A DNA stretch of 64,000 nt from Phycisphaerales bacterium. GTDB taxonomy: Bacteria; Planctomycetota; Phycisphaerae; Phycisphaerales; SM1A02. Positions 30,611 to 40,603 of this stretch are shown here, piece by piece (position 1 is the first letter of the stretch; each line of letters opens with the position of its first letter). A program made the translations under genes and the position numbers. Under the pieces are notes generated by a model, which saw only the letters and a list, made by a program, of their open reading frames with translations, was not told the DNA's origin and did not search any database. The stretch spans positions 33,879-97,878 of the forward strand of contig SIAR01000003.1 in assembly GCA_009691705.1 (NCBI GenBank). Direction: 5' to 3'.

Positions 30611-31879
30611 GTGTCGTTCGCACTTCCCGTCCTTCCTCTGGCGACTCCTGGGCAGCGATACTCGTGTCACGGGTGTGGAAACTGCTGCCGCAATTTCACA
30701 GTGCAATTGCGCGCTGCGGACGTTGCGCGCATCGTTGAGCAGGGTTGGACCGCGCGACTCGGCGCAAGTCCGATTGCCACATTTCGGGGGCGACAGTATC
30801 TGCGTCAGAACACAGATGGCGCCTGCGTATTTTTGATGGATAACGGGCAGTGTCAGGTGCACGCCGAGTTTGGGTTCGAGAAAAAACCAATCGCCTGCCA
30901 GATGTTCCCGTACATGTTGTCGCCTGAAACGAGCCGCGCGCAGATGGGGGTGAGTTTCGCCTGTCAGAGCGTGGTCGAAAACAAGGGACAACTCGTCAAT
31001 GCGCAGGTGCCCGATGCCCTGCGCATCGCCCTGCGCGGACTTCCCGAGGTCTTGCGCCCCGCGCCTGCACTCGCACTTGTGCGCGGCCGTCCAGCGGAAG
31101 TTGGAGAGGTCGAGTGGTTTACGAAGCGGTTGATTCGCTGGCTCGAAAGTGCTGCGCCACTGCGGGTGCGACTCGACGGAGTTGCGTGGATCGCTCAGAC
31201 TCTCGCCGCTGCACGGCTGCGAAATGTCCGCGGCAAAAACTTGAGGGAACTATTCGATCTGCTCTTTGACGCGCTGGGCGCAGAGTTGCCGCTTCATCCG
31301 ATTGATCCACCATCGAGGCGCCAACGGGCGCTACTGCAAGGCGCAATATTCGCCCGGACTGAGGATCCCAAGCCTTTGTCGCAGGTAGTTTCGAGTCGCT
31401 GGCTGTCAATCTTGAATCAGTTGCGCAGAAGCCGCGCTTGGCGAACAGGAAGCGGTGGACAGCTTGTGCCACTAGTTGAATCGGCCGCACCTGGGACTGT
31501 GACGTTTGAGCAAGTTTGGAAAGTATCGGTCGAACAAGACTCCGACGAGAGTGCATCGATTGACGCACTCATGACGCGGTGGCTACGCGCATCCATCGAA
31601 GGGGGACGGGTCTGGGGTTCTGCCTACTACGGATGGAGTGTGGTGGATGGGCTCTGCGCGTTCGCGTTGGCCGCGGCAAGCGTCGGATGGCTCGCACGAT
31701 TCGAAGCGGCGCACGCAGCATGCACGGTGGTGTCACTCGCGCATGTGCAGCATGCCCTTCGGCGCATCGACCGAACCGCGGGTCGCGCTCCATGGCTTGG
31801 TCGCAATTCTGAACGTCTGCGCCTCGCGTTTCTTGTGCGCGACGATGGACTGCGTAGAGTGCTGCTCGGCCACTTCTAG
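30611..31879 (+). CDS. YkgJ-like cysteine-cluster protein
   Basis: CHGCGNCCRNF ... CVFLMDNGQCQVHAEF...KPIACQMFPY. Confidence 0.8.
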   Translation: MSFALPVLPLATPGQRYSCHGCGNCCRNFTVQLRAADVARIVEQGWTARLGASPIATFRGRQYLRQNTDGACVFLMDNGQCQVHAEFGFEKKPIACQMFPYMLSPETSRAQMGVSFACQSVVENKGQLVNAQVPDALRIALRGLPEVLRPAPALALVRGRPAEVGEVEWFTKRLIRWLESAAPLRVRLDGVAWIAQTLAAARLRNVRGKNLRELFDLLFDALGAELPLHPIDPPSRRQRALLQGAIFARTEDPKPLSQVVSSRWLSILNQLRRSRAWRTGSGGQLVPLVESAAPGTVTFEQVWKVSVEQDSDESASIDALMTRWLRASIEGGRVWGSAYYGWSVVDGLCAFALAAASVGWLARFEAAHAACTVVSLAHVQHALRRIDRTAGRAPWLGRNSERLRLAFLVRDDGLRRVLLGHF

Positions 31880-31891
31880 ATCAGGCGATGT

Positions 31892-32896
31892 TTAGGAGCG
31901 TCGCGCATTCATGATGCGCCGCGTCATCCAAATCGAAAGGGGGATGCCACCGATCAGAGCCGCGATCGCTTCGCCAGCTGAATCGATAATCGAAAGTTGG
32001 ACGAACGCCGCGTCGATTCCATCAGCGAAACCCTTCGCAGTCAGCAGTTGCGCCACAAGTGCAAACCCGGCCTCGCGAAATCCCAGTCGCCCCAGTGGTC
32101 CGAGGCTCGCGAGCAGTCCAGTGCAGGCGAGCGCAAAACTGTCGGCATAATCGAGGTGGAGCCCGAGTATCTGGGCGGCGAGAATCGTTCGAACTCCGTT
32201 GAGAGCGAGGTCGACGCAGCGAATCGGAAGACAAATGAGAAGCGCGCGGCCATCACCAACGATGCGTGCGGTTTCGCGAAAGCGCTTTGGAACGATTGAG
32301 AGGCGCGCGATCCACCAAACCAGGAAGGTGAGCAGTGCTGTGAAGCCAATCGCCAATACGATCCATCCCCATCCGAATGAGCGCAGCAGAAAAGTAGCCG
32401 CGATGACTCCACCGATGGGAAGCAGAAAAGTGAGAAGGTCGAGGCCAAACCAGTTGACGATTTCGAAAAAGCGCAGTCGGTCTACGCGCATGTGATAGGT
32501 GACTCGTGCGATCATCCCAAGGCGTAGCGGCGCGAAATTTGCGAGTGTGCAGACCCAGTTCACGGCCGTGACTGCCCCCAATGTGGGAAGCGCAGGCTCG
32601 CGCACCAGGTTGGTGCCAACCGCGCGCGGTCGCACAGGTTCGAGTGTGAGGCGAAAGAGCACGCCATTGAGAATGATGCTCGCCGCGCTCACCGCCACGA
32701 TGGCGGCAACAATCCAAGGGTTGGCGTTTCGCACGCTCGACCAATCGCCATTGGATGACGCGTACCAGACGCACCAGACCAGAATCGCCAGCCCAACCGC
32801 ATACCCAACACCTTGCAGGACTTTCGAGCGCAACGACATCTTCGCCGGCCCATCCGAAGAAAGAGGTGCGTCGGTGCCGTCCATGACAGTGTTCAT
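31892..32896 (-). CDS. Lysylphosphatidylglycerol synthase TM region/UPF0104-like integral membrane protein
   Basis: Polytopic; GLLASLGPLGRLGFREAGFALVAQLL pattern. Confidence 0.65.
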   Translation of the reverse strand: MNTVMDGTDAPLSSDGPAKMSLRSKVLQGVGYAVGLAILVWCVWYASSNGDWSSVRNANPWIVAAIVAVSAASIILNGVLFRLTLEPVRPRAVGTNLVREPALPTLGAVTAVNWVCTLANFAPLRLGMIARVTYHMRVDRLRFFEIVNWFGLDLLTFLLPIGGVIAATFLLRSFGWGWIVLAIGFTALLTFLVWWIARLSIVPKRFRETARIVGDGRALLICLPIRCVDLALNGVRTILAAQILGLHLDYADSFALACTGLLASLGPLGRLGFREAGFALVAQLLTAKGFADGIDAAFVQLSIIDSAGEAIAALIGGIPLSIWMTRRIMNARRS

Positions 32897-32920
32897 CAGG
32901 AAACGACTTCGCAGGTTCGT

Positions 32921-33937
32921 TTACGAAGGGCTCTTGCCAATCGAAGAGCGCATGTCGGTGTCGGCCATCACGTTTTTCATCTTGTAGTAGTCCATCACGC
33001 CGAGGTGACCACTGCGAAATGCCTCGGCAATCGCACGCGGAATGTCTGCCTCCGCGAGGATCACGATGGCGCGATTCTTCTGTGCTTCGGCGAGATGCTC
33101 TGCTTCGAGGGCGACCGCTAGTGCGCGCCGTTGCTCAGCCTGCGCCTGAAAGCGCTTCGTGTCAGCCTCAGCCTGTGCCGCTTGCAGCTGCGCGCCAATG
33201 TTCTCGCCCACGTCGACATCTGCGATATCAATCGAGAGGATCTCAAACGCGGTGCCCGAGTCAAGCCCCTTGGCGAGCACCGTCTTTGAAATGCGATCTG
33301 GATTTTCAAGAACGCTTTTGTGATCCAGCGCCGATCCAATGGTTGAGATGATGCCTTCGCCGACTCGAGCGATGATTGTTTCTTCGGTTGCGCCGCCCAC
33401 GAGGCGCGAGATGTTTGTTCGAACCGTGACGCGTGCCTTCGCACGCAACTGAATTCCATCCTTTGCCACAGCATCAATCGTCTGCTTGCCAGATGCCGGA
33501 TTCGGACAATCGATCACCTTGGGCATGACCGACGTGTTGACGGCATCGACGATGTCGCGTCCCGCAAGATCGATCGCAACGGCGCGATCCCACGGAAGAT
33601 CGATGCCAGCTTTCTCTGCGGCGATCATCGCCCGTACTACGTTGGTGACCCGTCCGCCCGCCAGAAAGTGCGCTTCCATGTGCTGGGTGCTAATGTCGAG
33701 CCCAGTCTTCTTGGCGCTAATGCGATTGAGCACGATGAGGGAAGGGTTGACCTTTCGAAGACGCATCATGATCAAGTCGAGCAGACTCACTGGAGCACCG
33801 CTCAACCACGCCTGGATCCAAAGTTGCAAATACTGCCCGAGAATCAGCAGGAACACGAGGCCGATGACGCCCACAACTGCGAGACCGACCCATGCCCAAG
33901 GTTCAACAACGGCGAGGATGAGAGATGATGGAATCAT
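32921..33937 (-). CDS. floA: Flotillin-like protein FloA
   Basis: [77 protein letters not shown]. Confidence 0.93.
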   Translation of the reverse strand: MIPSSLILAVVEPWAWVGLAVVGVIGLVFLLILGQYLQLWIQAWLSGAPVSLLDLIMMRLRKVNPSLIVLNRISAKKTGLDISTQHMEAHFLAGGRVTNVVRAMIAAEKAGIDLPWDRAVAIDLAGRDIVDAVNTSVMPKVIDCPNPASGKQTIDAVAKDGIQLRAKARVTVRTNISRLVGGATEETIIARVGEGIISTIGSALDHKSVLENPDRISKTVLAKGLDSGTAFEILSIDIADVDVGENIGAQLQAAQAEADTKRFQAQAEQRRALAVALEAEHLAEAQKNRAIVILAEADIPRAIAEAFRSGHLGVMDYYKMKNVMADTDMRSSIGKSPS

Positions 33938-33957
33938 CCCGACAGCCTACAACGCTC

Positions 33958-34575
33958 TCATGAAGTCGGTGGCGACGGCGTGTCGCGCTCACGAACGCGC
34001 AACTGTCCATCGATCGCGTCGATCACAGTTACCGCGACTCCAACTGCGATCACGCCATTCTCGGCGACGGCGTCGATTCGAAGACCGTCGACGCGCACGA
34101 ATCCCACAGGCCGAAGGGTGGTGAGCGTTGTGCCTTCGTGGCCAACAAGCGCGGCAAGTTGCCGCGCAGATGCGGTCGCGATGACCCCGCTTCTCCCAAC
34201 CGCGGGATTGTCGATGCCACGATGATCGTCATCACTCACGCGGCGCGGTCCATCGGCATCCTCTTTCAGAATCATGCGATTGGCGATTGGTGTTTTCGAC
34301 CACAGTTTCACGACGAGCAGTAGAACGATTGGACTCCCCGCGCACATCACCGCGAGATATATGCCGCCCCAATTCACGTCGTACGCAAACATTGAAGCGA
34401 TCGACGCCACAGCGCTAACGCCGGTCATGACCGCGAGCACTCCGCCAGATGGAACAAATAGTTCGAGCAGAAGCAGCGCGATCGCCAACCCCAGCAGACC
34501 CAGCGCAACGAAGAGATAAATTTCTTCGCGCGGAGCTGCTTGCGATAGTTGTGAGAGGTGAAGTGTGAACATCAC
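33958..34575 (-). CDS. NfeD-like short membrane protein with C-terminal OB domain
   Basis: Hydrophobic N-terminus; C-terminal GHEGTTLTTLRPVGFVRVDGLRIDAVAENG. Confidence 0.78.
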   Translation of the reverse strand: MMFTLHLSQLSQAAPREEIYLFVALGLLGLAIALLLLELFVPSGGVLAVMTGVSAVASIASMFAYDVNWGGIYLAVMCAGSPIVLLLVVKLWSKTPIANRMILKEDADGPRRVSDDDHRGIDNPAVGRSGVIATASARQLAALVGHEGTTLTTLRPVGFVRVDGLRIDAVAENGVIAVGVAVTVIDAIDGQLRVRERDTPSPPTS

Positions 34576-36284
34576 GCCGATTCTCCCCGATTTGTCGGCG
34601 CCGTGCCAGTTTCCTCACTGTCGAGCGGCTCGACCTCAACACTCGTGCCGCGATGACGCACGATTCGAACGCGCATGCCAGCTTCGACGAACTCTCCAGT
34701 TGTCTGCGCATCGACTGGACGGTTCTCAAACAGTACGCGACCACTTGGTCGCAAAGTCGTCAGCGCGGTTGCGATGCTCGCCAGTGGCGGCAATTCGCGT
34801 CGGGGTGTGAGCGCATCGCGGCGTTGAGAGGACGCTACTGTTGTGAGAATTGCCCGCTGCGCCAGAGGCGAGTTCGGCAATGACTTCGATGCGAACCAGA
34901 GGATGGTGATCGATCCAAAGATGCCAGCAAGGGTTGATCCGATGCTCATGAAGAGTTGCTGCTGACCGGCGGCAGATGAAAGATCGCGCGTGACAAAACT
35001 CGAAACGAGTCCGCCAAGAACGAGGGCGCCACCGCCGACGGCGACCCATCCACCAGTTGGAAGAATGACAAGGTCGAGAGCAACGAGGCCGAGTCCAACC
35101 ACGACTGCGATGAGTTCCCACCAATCGGAGAGCCCGACAAATGCTGGTGCCCCCACCAGTAGCAGCAACGCGATTGCTGCCATTGTGCCAAAGACTCCAA
35201 AGCCGGGAGTCAACGTCTCGAGTACGAACCCAACGAGCAAGATCACGATGAGCGCGATGCGCACTGGCCAACTCGTGAGGAATCTCACCAACCACTCTGA
35301 CCAGTTTTCATCGAGTCGAGTAAGTGTCGCTGCCCCGAACCATGCGGCAAGTTCTTGGTCTGACGCAATGGGTCCTTTGGCAATTCCAAGTGCAATCGCC
35401 TCGTCGGGGTGCAGAACGAGCAACTGATCTGCTTTCACGATCTGTCCGACAAGTGTCCACTGCCCGCGCTCACTTGCGCTAATTCGCGCCCGAGGTCGAG
35501 GCGCGTGGGATGGGCTGGCAAGCACGTCTTTTGGTGCGAACGGTGCAAACCACGCAATGGGAGCTTCGCTTTCACCGCCATCCGTAGCAACTTCTGGCAA
35601 CAGGATGGCAAGCGCTTGCCGTGGTGGCGCCTCGCCAAAGAGATCGTGATACTCCTGCGCATCCACGAGTGCGCGCCGGTGGGTCGATGCGTTTCGGAGG
35701 AGCCAGAGTTCTCCGCCGAGGCGCACAAATCCCTGCACGAGGTTTTCGTCGTATCCACGCCGCCGTGCACTATCGACGACCTCCGAGATGATGGGTGCCT
35801 CCATCTTTGCGCGCTCCGTGGCAGGAAGTGGAATTAGTCCCGCGCCCGGCATGACTTGAATCGGTGCAGCGTCTCCGAATGCCGATCCAGGTGCGACGAG
35901 AATCTCTCGCGTGGCAAGGGCAAGAATTGTTCCTGCCGAGTACGCATGTGGATGGATCCACGCGACGGTGTTGGCTGGCATCTGTGTCTTGATGTAATTG
36001 CACAGTTGCAGCGTCGCGAGCAGGTCGCCGCCGGGAGTATCGAACTCGAGAACGATTGCCTGCGCGCCATCACTCACGGCCCGTTCGGTACGGCGCATCA
36101 CTGATACGACTGTCACGTCGTCTATCGGTCCTCGCACAGAGATGATCGCAACCGAACTCGCTTGTCGCTCCGCCGGAACTGCGTGCTGTGCGGCATCGCC
36201 ACCGACCCAAGCGATGAGCACAAGAAGAACAAGACGAGCGCAGAGCACAGTCTCGAAATGGTAGAGAAAAAAAGCCCCAGCCAT
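34572..36284 (-). CDS. NfeD-family membrane-bound ClpP-class serine protease (long form)
   Basis: VLEFDTPGGDLLATLQLCNYIK; HAYSAGTILALA; 4-nt overlap with the short NfeD. The ATG lies inside the terminator hairpin; GTG 36248 is an alternative start. Confidence 0.85.
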   Translation of the reverse strand: MAGAFFLYHFETVLCARLVLLVLIAWVGGDAAQHAVPAERQASSVAIISVRGPIDDVTVVSVMRRTERAVSDGAQAIVLEFDTPGGDLLATLQLCNYIKTQMPANTVAWIHPHAYSAGTILALATREILVAPGSAFGDAAPIQVMPGAGLIPLPATERAKMEAPIISEVVDSARRRGYDENLVQGFVRLGGELWLLRNASTHRRALVDAQEYHDLFGEAPPRQALAILLPEVATDGGESEAPIAWFAPFAPKDVLASPSHAPRPRARISASERGQWTLVGQIVKADQLLVLHPDEAIALGIAKGPIASDQELAAWFGAATLTRLDENWSEWLVRFLTSWPVRIALIVILLVGFVLETLTPGFGVFGTMAAIALLLLVGAPAFVGLSDWWELIAVVVGLGLVALDLVILPTGGWVAVGGGALVLGGLVSSFVTRDLSSAAGQQQLFMSIGSTLAGIFGSITILWFASKSLPNSPLAQRAILTTVASSQRRDALTPRRELPPLASIATALTTLRPSGRVLFENRPVDAQTTGEFVEAGMRVRIVRHRGTSVEVEPLDSEETGTAPTNRGESA

Positions 36285-36301
36285 CGTTGGCTGGGGCTTT
36301 T
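36267..36301 (-). terminator. Rho-independent terminator downstream of the pseudopilin pair
   Basis: AAAAGCCCCAGCCA-tcgt-TGGCTGGGGCTTTT near-perfect hairpin with T-run on the minus strand. Confidence 0.92.
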
Positions 36302-36332
36302 GATTCCCGAGAGTGAACTGTGAAGCGCGAAA

Positions 36333-37211
36333 TCAATCCCAGCTGGCGATGTGATGCGCGGGGATCGGGCCAGTGCAGCTCGTGACCAACTGAATGAGCA
36401 TGTCTGCATCCTTTGTTGTGTCATCGCGTTTAAAAACATTGTCGACGATATTGGTCGTGCCCACAGTGACGAGATCGCAGCCTTCTGGCACAAACGTTCG
36501 GCCGAACGTGACGTGGTTGTCGTTGAAACAGAGATTGCCGTCCCATTCGTCTTTCGCACCGTGAATCTCGAGCGTCTTCGAAGTCGCGTAGTCGGCCGGA
36601 GTCAGCGAACCATCTCTGACACCGCGGTTTCCAAGAACAACGACCTTTGAGTTCACTGAGTTACGCCATTCACGAGCGCGGCGAACCGTGTTCGAGAGTG
36701 GCAACGTTGCGTACGAAGTTGCCGAAGCCGTGATACCAGCGGCGGTTCCGGTGATCTTGTAGTTCGTTTCGTCCCAGTAAATGTCTGAGGCTGGACGGTA
36801 TGCGTTGTAGTTGTAGTTCGCGCAGATCGCCATCTTCGAACTGGTCTCGGATGGGCTAATGAGAATCTGTGGCGAAAACATCTGCTTTGCCAAGCAGGCC
36901 GAAAAGAGGCTCTGGTGCGAGTTTCGACTCTCATCTTCCAGGCCGCGACCAGGGAGTTGCGCGCCACCGAATGCCAAGCGATTGATTTCACTGGGAGTTG
37001 GAAAGCGTCCCTGAGTGCTATCGACCGATGCGATCATCCAGCCCTTATGGACCTGCTGAATCTGCGTTGAATCTTTGACCTGTCGTGCCGTTGCACGGGC
37101 CTTTGCCAGGGCGGGCAAGAGGATTCCGAGCAAGAGCGCGATGATCGCCATCACGACCAGAAGTTCGATCAGAGTGAATGCACGTTGTGTCTTTTTCATT
37201 GTGTTATCCAA
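36333..37211 (-). CDS. Pseudopilin-like protein with type IV prepilin N-terminus
   Basis: QRAFTLIELLVVMAIIALLLGILLPALAKARA; C-terminal HGAKDEWDGNLCFNDNHVTF. Confidence 0.85.
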   Translation of the reverse strand: MDNTMKKTQRAFTLIELLVVMAIIALLLGILLPALAKARATARQVKDSTQIQQVHKGWMIASVDSTQGRFPTPSEINRLAFGGAQLPGRGLEDESRNSHQSLFSACLAKQMFSPQILISPSETSSKMAICANYNYNAYRPASDIYWDETNYKITGTAAGITASATSYATLPLSNTVRRAREWRNSVNSKVVVLGNRGVRDGSLTPADYATSKTLEIHGAKDEWDGNLCFNDNHVTFGRTFVPEGCDLVTVGTTNIVDNVFKRDDTTKDADMLIQLVTSCTGPIPAHHIASWD

Positions 37212-37247
37212 AAAATAAATATGCGTGTGTTTGTTGTGCGGGTGTGA

Positions 37248-38186
37248 TTATGGATTCAACGCATCAGTGACGTTGGCACCGGCAAACTCGGTTGGGGATC
37301 CGATTGTGATGCCGAGTGCTGCATCGCCGCTCTTTTGAGTTGCAGGAGTTGCTGCCGTTCCTTGGCCAAGTTGCGATCCCGATGCGGTCGTGCAGTCATA
37401 GTCGCACTTGTAGATGTTGTCCTTGCTCAGGTTGAGTTGGGCGCACTCATACGAAACCTGATTGGGGTAGAAACTCTGGAGAAACTCTGAGTGGTTGTCG
37501 CCGAAGCAGACGTTTCCGGCCCATTCCTTCTTAGGACCATGCAGCTGGAGAGTTGGGCTCTTCTTGAAGTCGTCGCCGGAGAGTGCGCCGTCCTTTGTTC
37601 CTCGGGTACCCACCAGTGGCTTGCTGCTGTCGCTGGTGTTGCGCCACGCGATTTTCTTGCGATCACCAAAGAGGTGCTGGTGGCTGTACGAAGTGTGGCA
37701 GAATGGATTGTTGCCACCCGGCGCGAGGTGAATGTTGGCGTACAGGGTTGTGTCCCAGTACTTGTCAGCCGATGGGTCGTACTGCGTGAAGTCGTAGTCC
37801 TTCTTTTCAACAACGACCGGATTCACTTCGGTTGGTCCGAGGAGGATGTCGGTGTTAAACATCTCGCGCGCAACAGCCGCTGAGTAGAGGCTCGCAGTGT
37901 TGTTCTTGGTGTAATCCTCTTTACCCTGCCCCTGCATCTGCACTGACTGCGTGCCGATGACCGCGGCGAGGCGGTTGATGAGACCAGGGGTTGGAAGCTT
38001 GCCAGCGGCGTCATCGTTTGCAGCGATCATGAACGCTTTGTGAATCTGGGTGACCTGAGTCGAGTCTTTCACCGTCTTGGCGTTCGCCTGTGCTTTGGCA
38101 AGCGCTGGAAGTAGGAGGCCGACGAGAACCGCGATAATCGCAATCACGACGAGCAGTTCGACGAGAGTAAACGCACGTGTTTTCAT
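37248..38186 (-). CDS. Pseudopilin-like protein, paralogue of the adjacent gene
   Basis: RAFTLVELLVVIAIIAVLVGLLLPALAKAQA; C-terminal HGPKKEWAGNVCFGDNHSEF. Confidence 0.85.
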   Translation of the reverse strand: MKTRAFTLVELLVVIAIIAVLVGLLLPALAKAQANAKTVKDSTQVTQIHKAFMIAANDDAAGKLPTPGLINRLAAVIGTQSVQMQGQGKEDYTKNNTASLYSAAVAREMFNTDILLGPTEVNPVVVEKKDYDFTQYDPSADKYWDTTLYANIHLAPGGNNPFCHTSYSHQHLFGDRKKIAWRNTSDSSKPLVGTRGTKDGALSGDDFKKSPTLQLHGPKKEWAGNVCFGDNHSEFLQSFYPNQVSYECAQLNLSKDNIYKCDYDCTTASGSQLGQGTAATPATQKSGDAALGITIGSPTEFAGANVTDALNP

Positions 38187-38676
38187 AGTGTTGTCTCAGG
38201 GGTAGAAACTGGAGTCAAAGTGAGCAAATGGTGGAGTAAGAACGGGGGTAACGACAAAGTTAGAAGCGCAAACAATCATCAAGCCGCAGTGGACCGTCCA
38301 CAACGACCAAAGATCACGGGTAAAGCAAAGATTCCTTCCAAACTGCTCAAGCCAAGCGGTTCAAGACCAGTCGGGTGGTGCGAGTTCAGGATTACTAGCG
38401 AGACGCCAGTAATCGTCATGGTTAGTTATGCAAACCATTCGCAGCAAGTCGACCAATCGAGAGACCCAGCGAGAGGCGTTCAAATTGTCGGCGACTGGGC
38501 GGGAAGAACTGGCCAGAAATACTGGCAAGAAGGACGGGTTGAACTTTCGTTCAGAATCGAGCAAGGCTCAGTCAGCCACTATGAGACGTAAGACCATACG
38601 ACTGTAGTTCGGATTTGGATCGAGTCAAGTTGTTGTTTTCATCAATTCATTTTTTGCGGTCGCTATCCTGCGCCCC

Positions 38677-39156
38677 ATGTCCACTCAAATGACCCATCGT
38701 GCTATGGAAGCCCTTGCCGACCTTGGACTTGCTCTGCCCGTGGCGCCAAAGCCGGTCGCCTCGTACGTTCCTTCGGTCCAGACAGGGAAATTGTTGATTG
38801 TGAGCGGACAATTGCCGTTCCGCGATGGAAAGCTCATTGCCACCGGGAAAGTGCCATCAGTCGTCTCCCTCGAAACTGCCCAGGAATGCGCGCGGCAGTG
38901 CATCTTGAACGCACTGGCGGTTGTGGCGGGAGAGTCACGCTCGCTCGAGCGAGTCGCAAGAATCGTCCGATTGGGTGTGTTTGTTGCATGTGATGATGGA
39001 TTTGCCGACCAGCCCAAGGTCGCCAATGGCGCGAGCGACATTTTGCAGCAGATATTTGGGGAGGCTGGGCGCCATGCCCGCGCCGCCGTTGGCACAAACG
39101 CGCTACCGCTCAACGCGTGCGTCGAAATCGAGATGATGGTCGAGCTCGCCGAGTAG
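38677..39156 (+). CDS. RidA/YjgF-family protein
   Basis: GKLLIVSGQLPFRDGKLIATGKV; ARAAVGTNALPLNACVEIEMMVEL. Confidence 0.9.
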   Translation: MSTQMTHRAMEALADLGLALPVAPKPVASYVPSVQTGKLLIVSGQLPFRDGKLIATGKVPSVVSLETAQECARQCILNALAVVAGESRSLERVARIVRLGVFVACDDGFADQPKVANGASDILQQIFGEAGRHARAAVGTNALPLNACVEIEMMVELAE

Positions 39157-39182
39157 TAGCGAGTATCACTGCTTCTGTGCTA

Positions 39183-40523
39183 TTACCCTTTCAAAAAGAC
39201 GTACAAAAGAATGAGCGTCAGGACGAGGACCCCGCAAAGCACCGAGAGTCCAGCGATCAGCGCCATAGCAAGCCCCGAGAAAGCCGCCTTCGATTTATCG
39301 CTTGTCTGAATCTCAGAGTCTGCGTTGCCCTCAATCTCTGACGCGATTCCGACGACATCGACGGTGCGCGATGCGTATCGCAACGGTTGTCCAGCAAGTG
39401 CGAGGTCAATGTCTTCGAGAAGTTCTTCGGCCGTTTGGTAACGGTCACGAGGCGCCTTCTTCATCATCATCTCGACGATCTCAGCGGCTCCTTCCGAGAT
39501 GCCGCTCACAACTTGATCGGGCGGAATGAGTTCTTTTCGCAGGTGGCTTTGCATCACATCTTTTGGGGTGCGCCCTTCAAACGGAACCCGTCCTGTCAGC
39601 ATGTGATAGAGCGTGGCGCCCAATCCATAAATGTCGGCTGGTGGACCTAGGTCGATCGCACCTCGGATTTGCTCAGGGCTGATGTAATAAGGAGTTCCAA
39701 AGGCTTGGTGTCTTTCGGCTTCGGCAGACTTCTTGTCACTCATCGCCCGCGCCAACCCTAGGTCGGCGAGTTTCACAAGGTTCGCCTTCGTGATCATGAT
39801 GTTTTTTGGCTTGATGTCACGGTGAATGAAGCCCGCGGCGTGCGCGTGCTTCAATGCACTCGCAACCTGCCGAGTGATGGTGAGGGCATCGCGATCCTTC
39901 AGGCGCTTGAATCGCACGATTCTGTCGTAGACCGTCTCGCCATCGACGTACTCCATGACGAAATAGTGCTGATCGCCGACCTGTCCGACGTCAAACGCTC
40001 CCACAATATTGGGATCGGCGAGCTTCGCTGCAGCCTTTCCCTCTTTGTAAAACCGTTCGATGAAGGTGGCATCGGTTGAGTAGCGGTGGGGGAGAATCTT
40101 GACGGCCACGAGTCGGTCAAGACTCAATTGCTTCGCGAGATAGACAGATGCCATCGCGCCAGCGCCGAGTTTGCGGATTATCTGGTAGCCAGGGATTCGC
40201 AACACACTCTTGTCGCTTTCCGACTCAGTGCGCAACCGTGCTAACTGCCGTCGCGTTACGATCTGTCCGTCTATGAGAACATCGGTGAAGGTGCGCGTCT
40301 GATTTGTGGCGGCCCTGAGCGCAGAAAAAGCGGCGTCCACCTCGGCTTGAGTCGCGAGTCCCCTTTCGACCACAAGCCGTCCAAGCAGTGAGTCGGACGC
40401 GCTTCCACTGCGCGATCCACCACTTTCAGAATTGGGGTTGCCGCCGAGTCCGGAATCGCTCTTGGGACCCGATGAGTCGTTCGCAGATGGAACTACTTTG
40501 GATTTTGGATCAGTCTCACTCAC
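39183..40523 (-). CDS. Ser/Thr protein kinase with C-terminal TM anchor
   Basis: Kinase motifs GAGAMASVYLAKQL, VAVKIL, HRDIKPKNIMI, ADLGLA, GTPYYISPEQIRG. Confidence 0.95.
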   Translation of the reverse strand: MSETDPKSKVVPSANDSSGPKSDSGLGGNPNSESGGSRSGSASDSLLGRLVVERGLATQAEVDAAFSALRAATNQTRTFTDVLIDGQIVTRRQLARLRTESESDKSVLRIPGYQIIRKLGAGAMASVYLAKQLSLDRLVAVKILPHRYSTDATFIERFYKEGKAAAKLADPNIVGAFDVGQVGDQHYFVMEYVDGETVYDRIVRFKRLKDRDALTITRQVASALKHAHAAGFIHRDIKPKNIMITKANLVKLADLGLARAMSDKKSAEAERHQAFGTPYYISPEQIRGAIDLGPPADIYGLGATLYHMLTGRVPFEGRTPKDVMQSHLRKELIPPDQVVSGISEGAAEIVEMMMKKAPRDRYQTAEELLEDIDLALAGQPLRYASRTVDVVGIASEIEGNADSEIQTSDKSKAAFSGLAMALIAGLSVLCGVLVLTLILLYVFLKG

Positions 40524-40603
40524 TGAGTTCTCAGCCCCGTCGAAAGGAGGTCATTGCGACAATCACTATACTTCTCTTCGCTATTCGTATGCAGACGGTT
40601 CCC

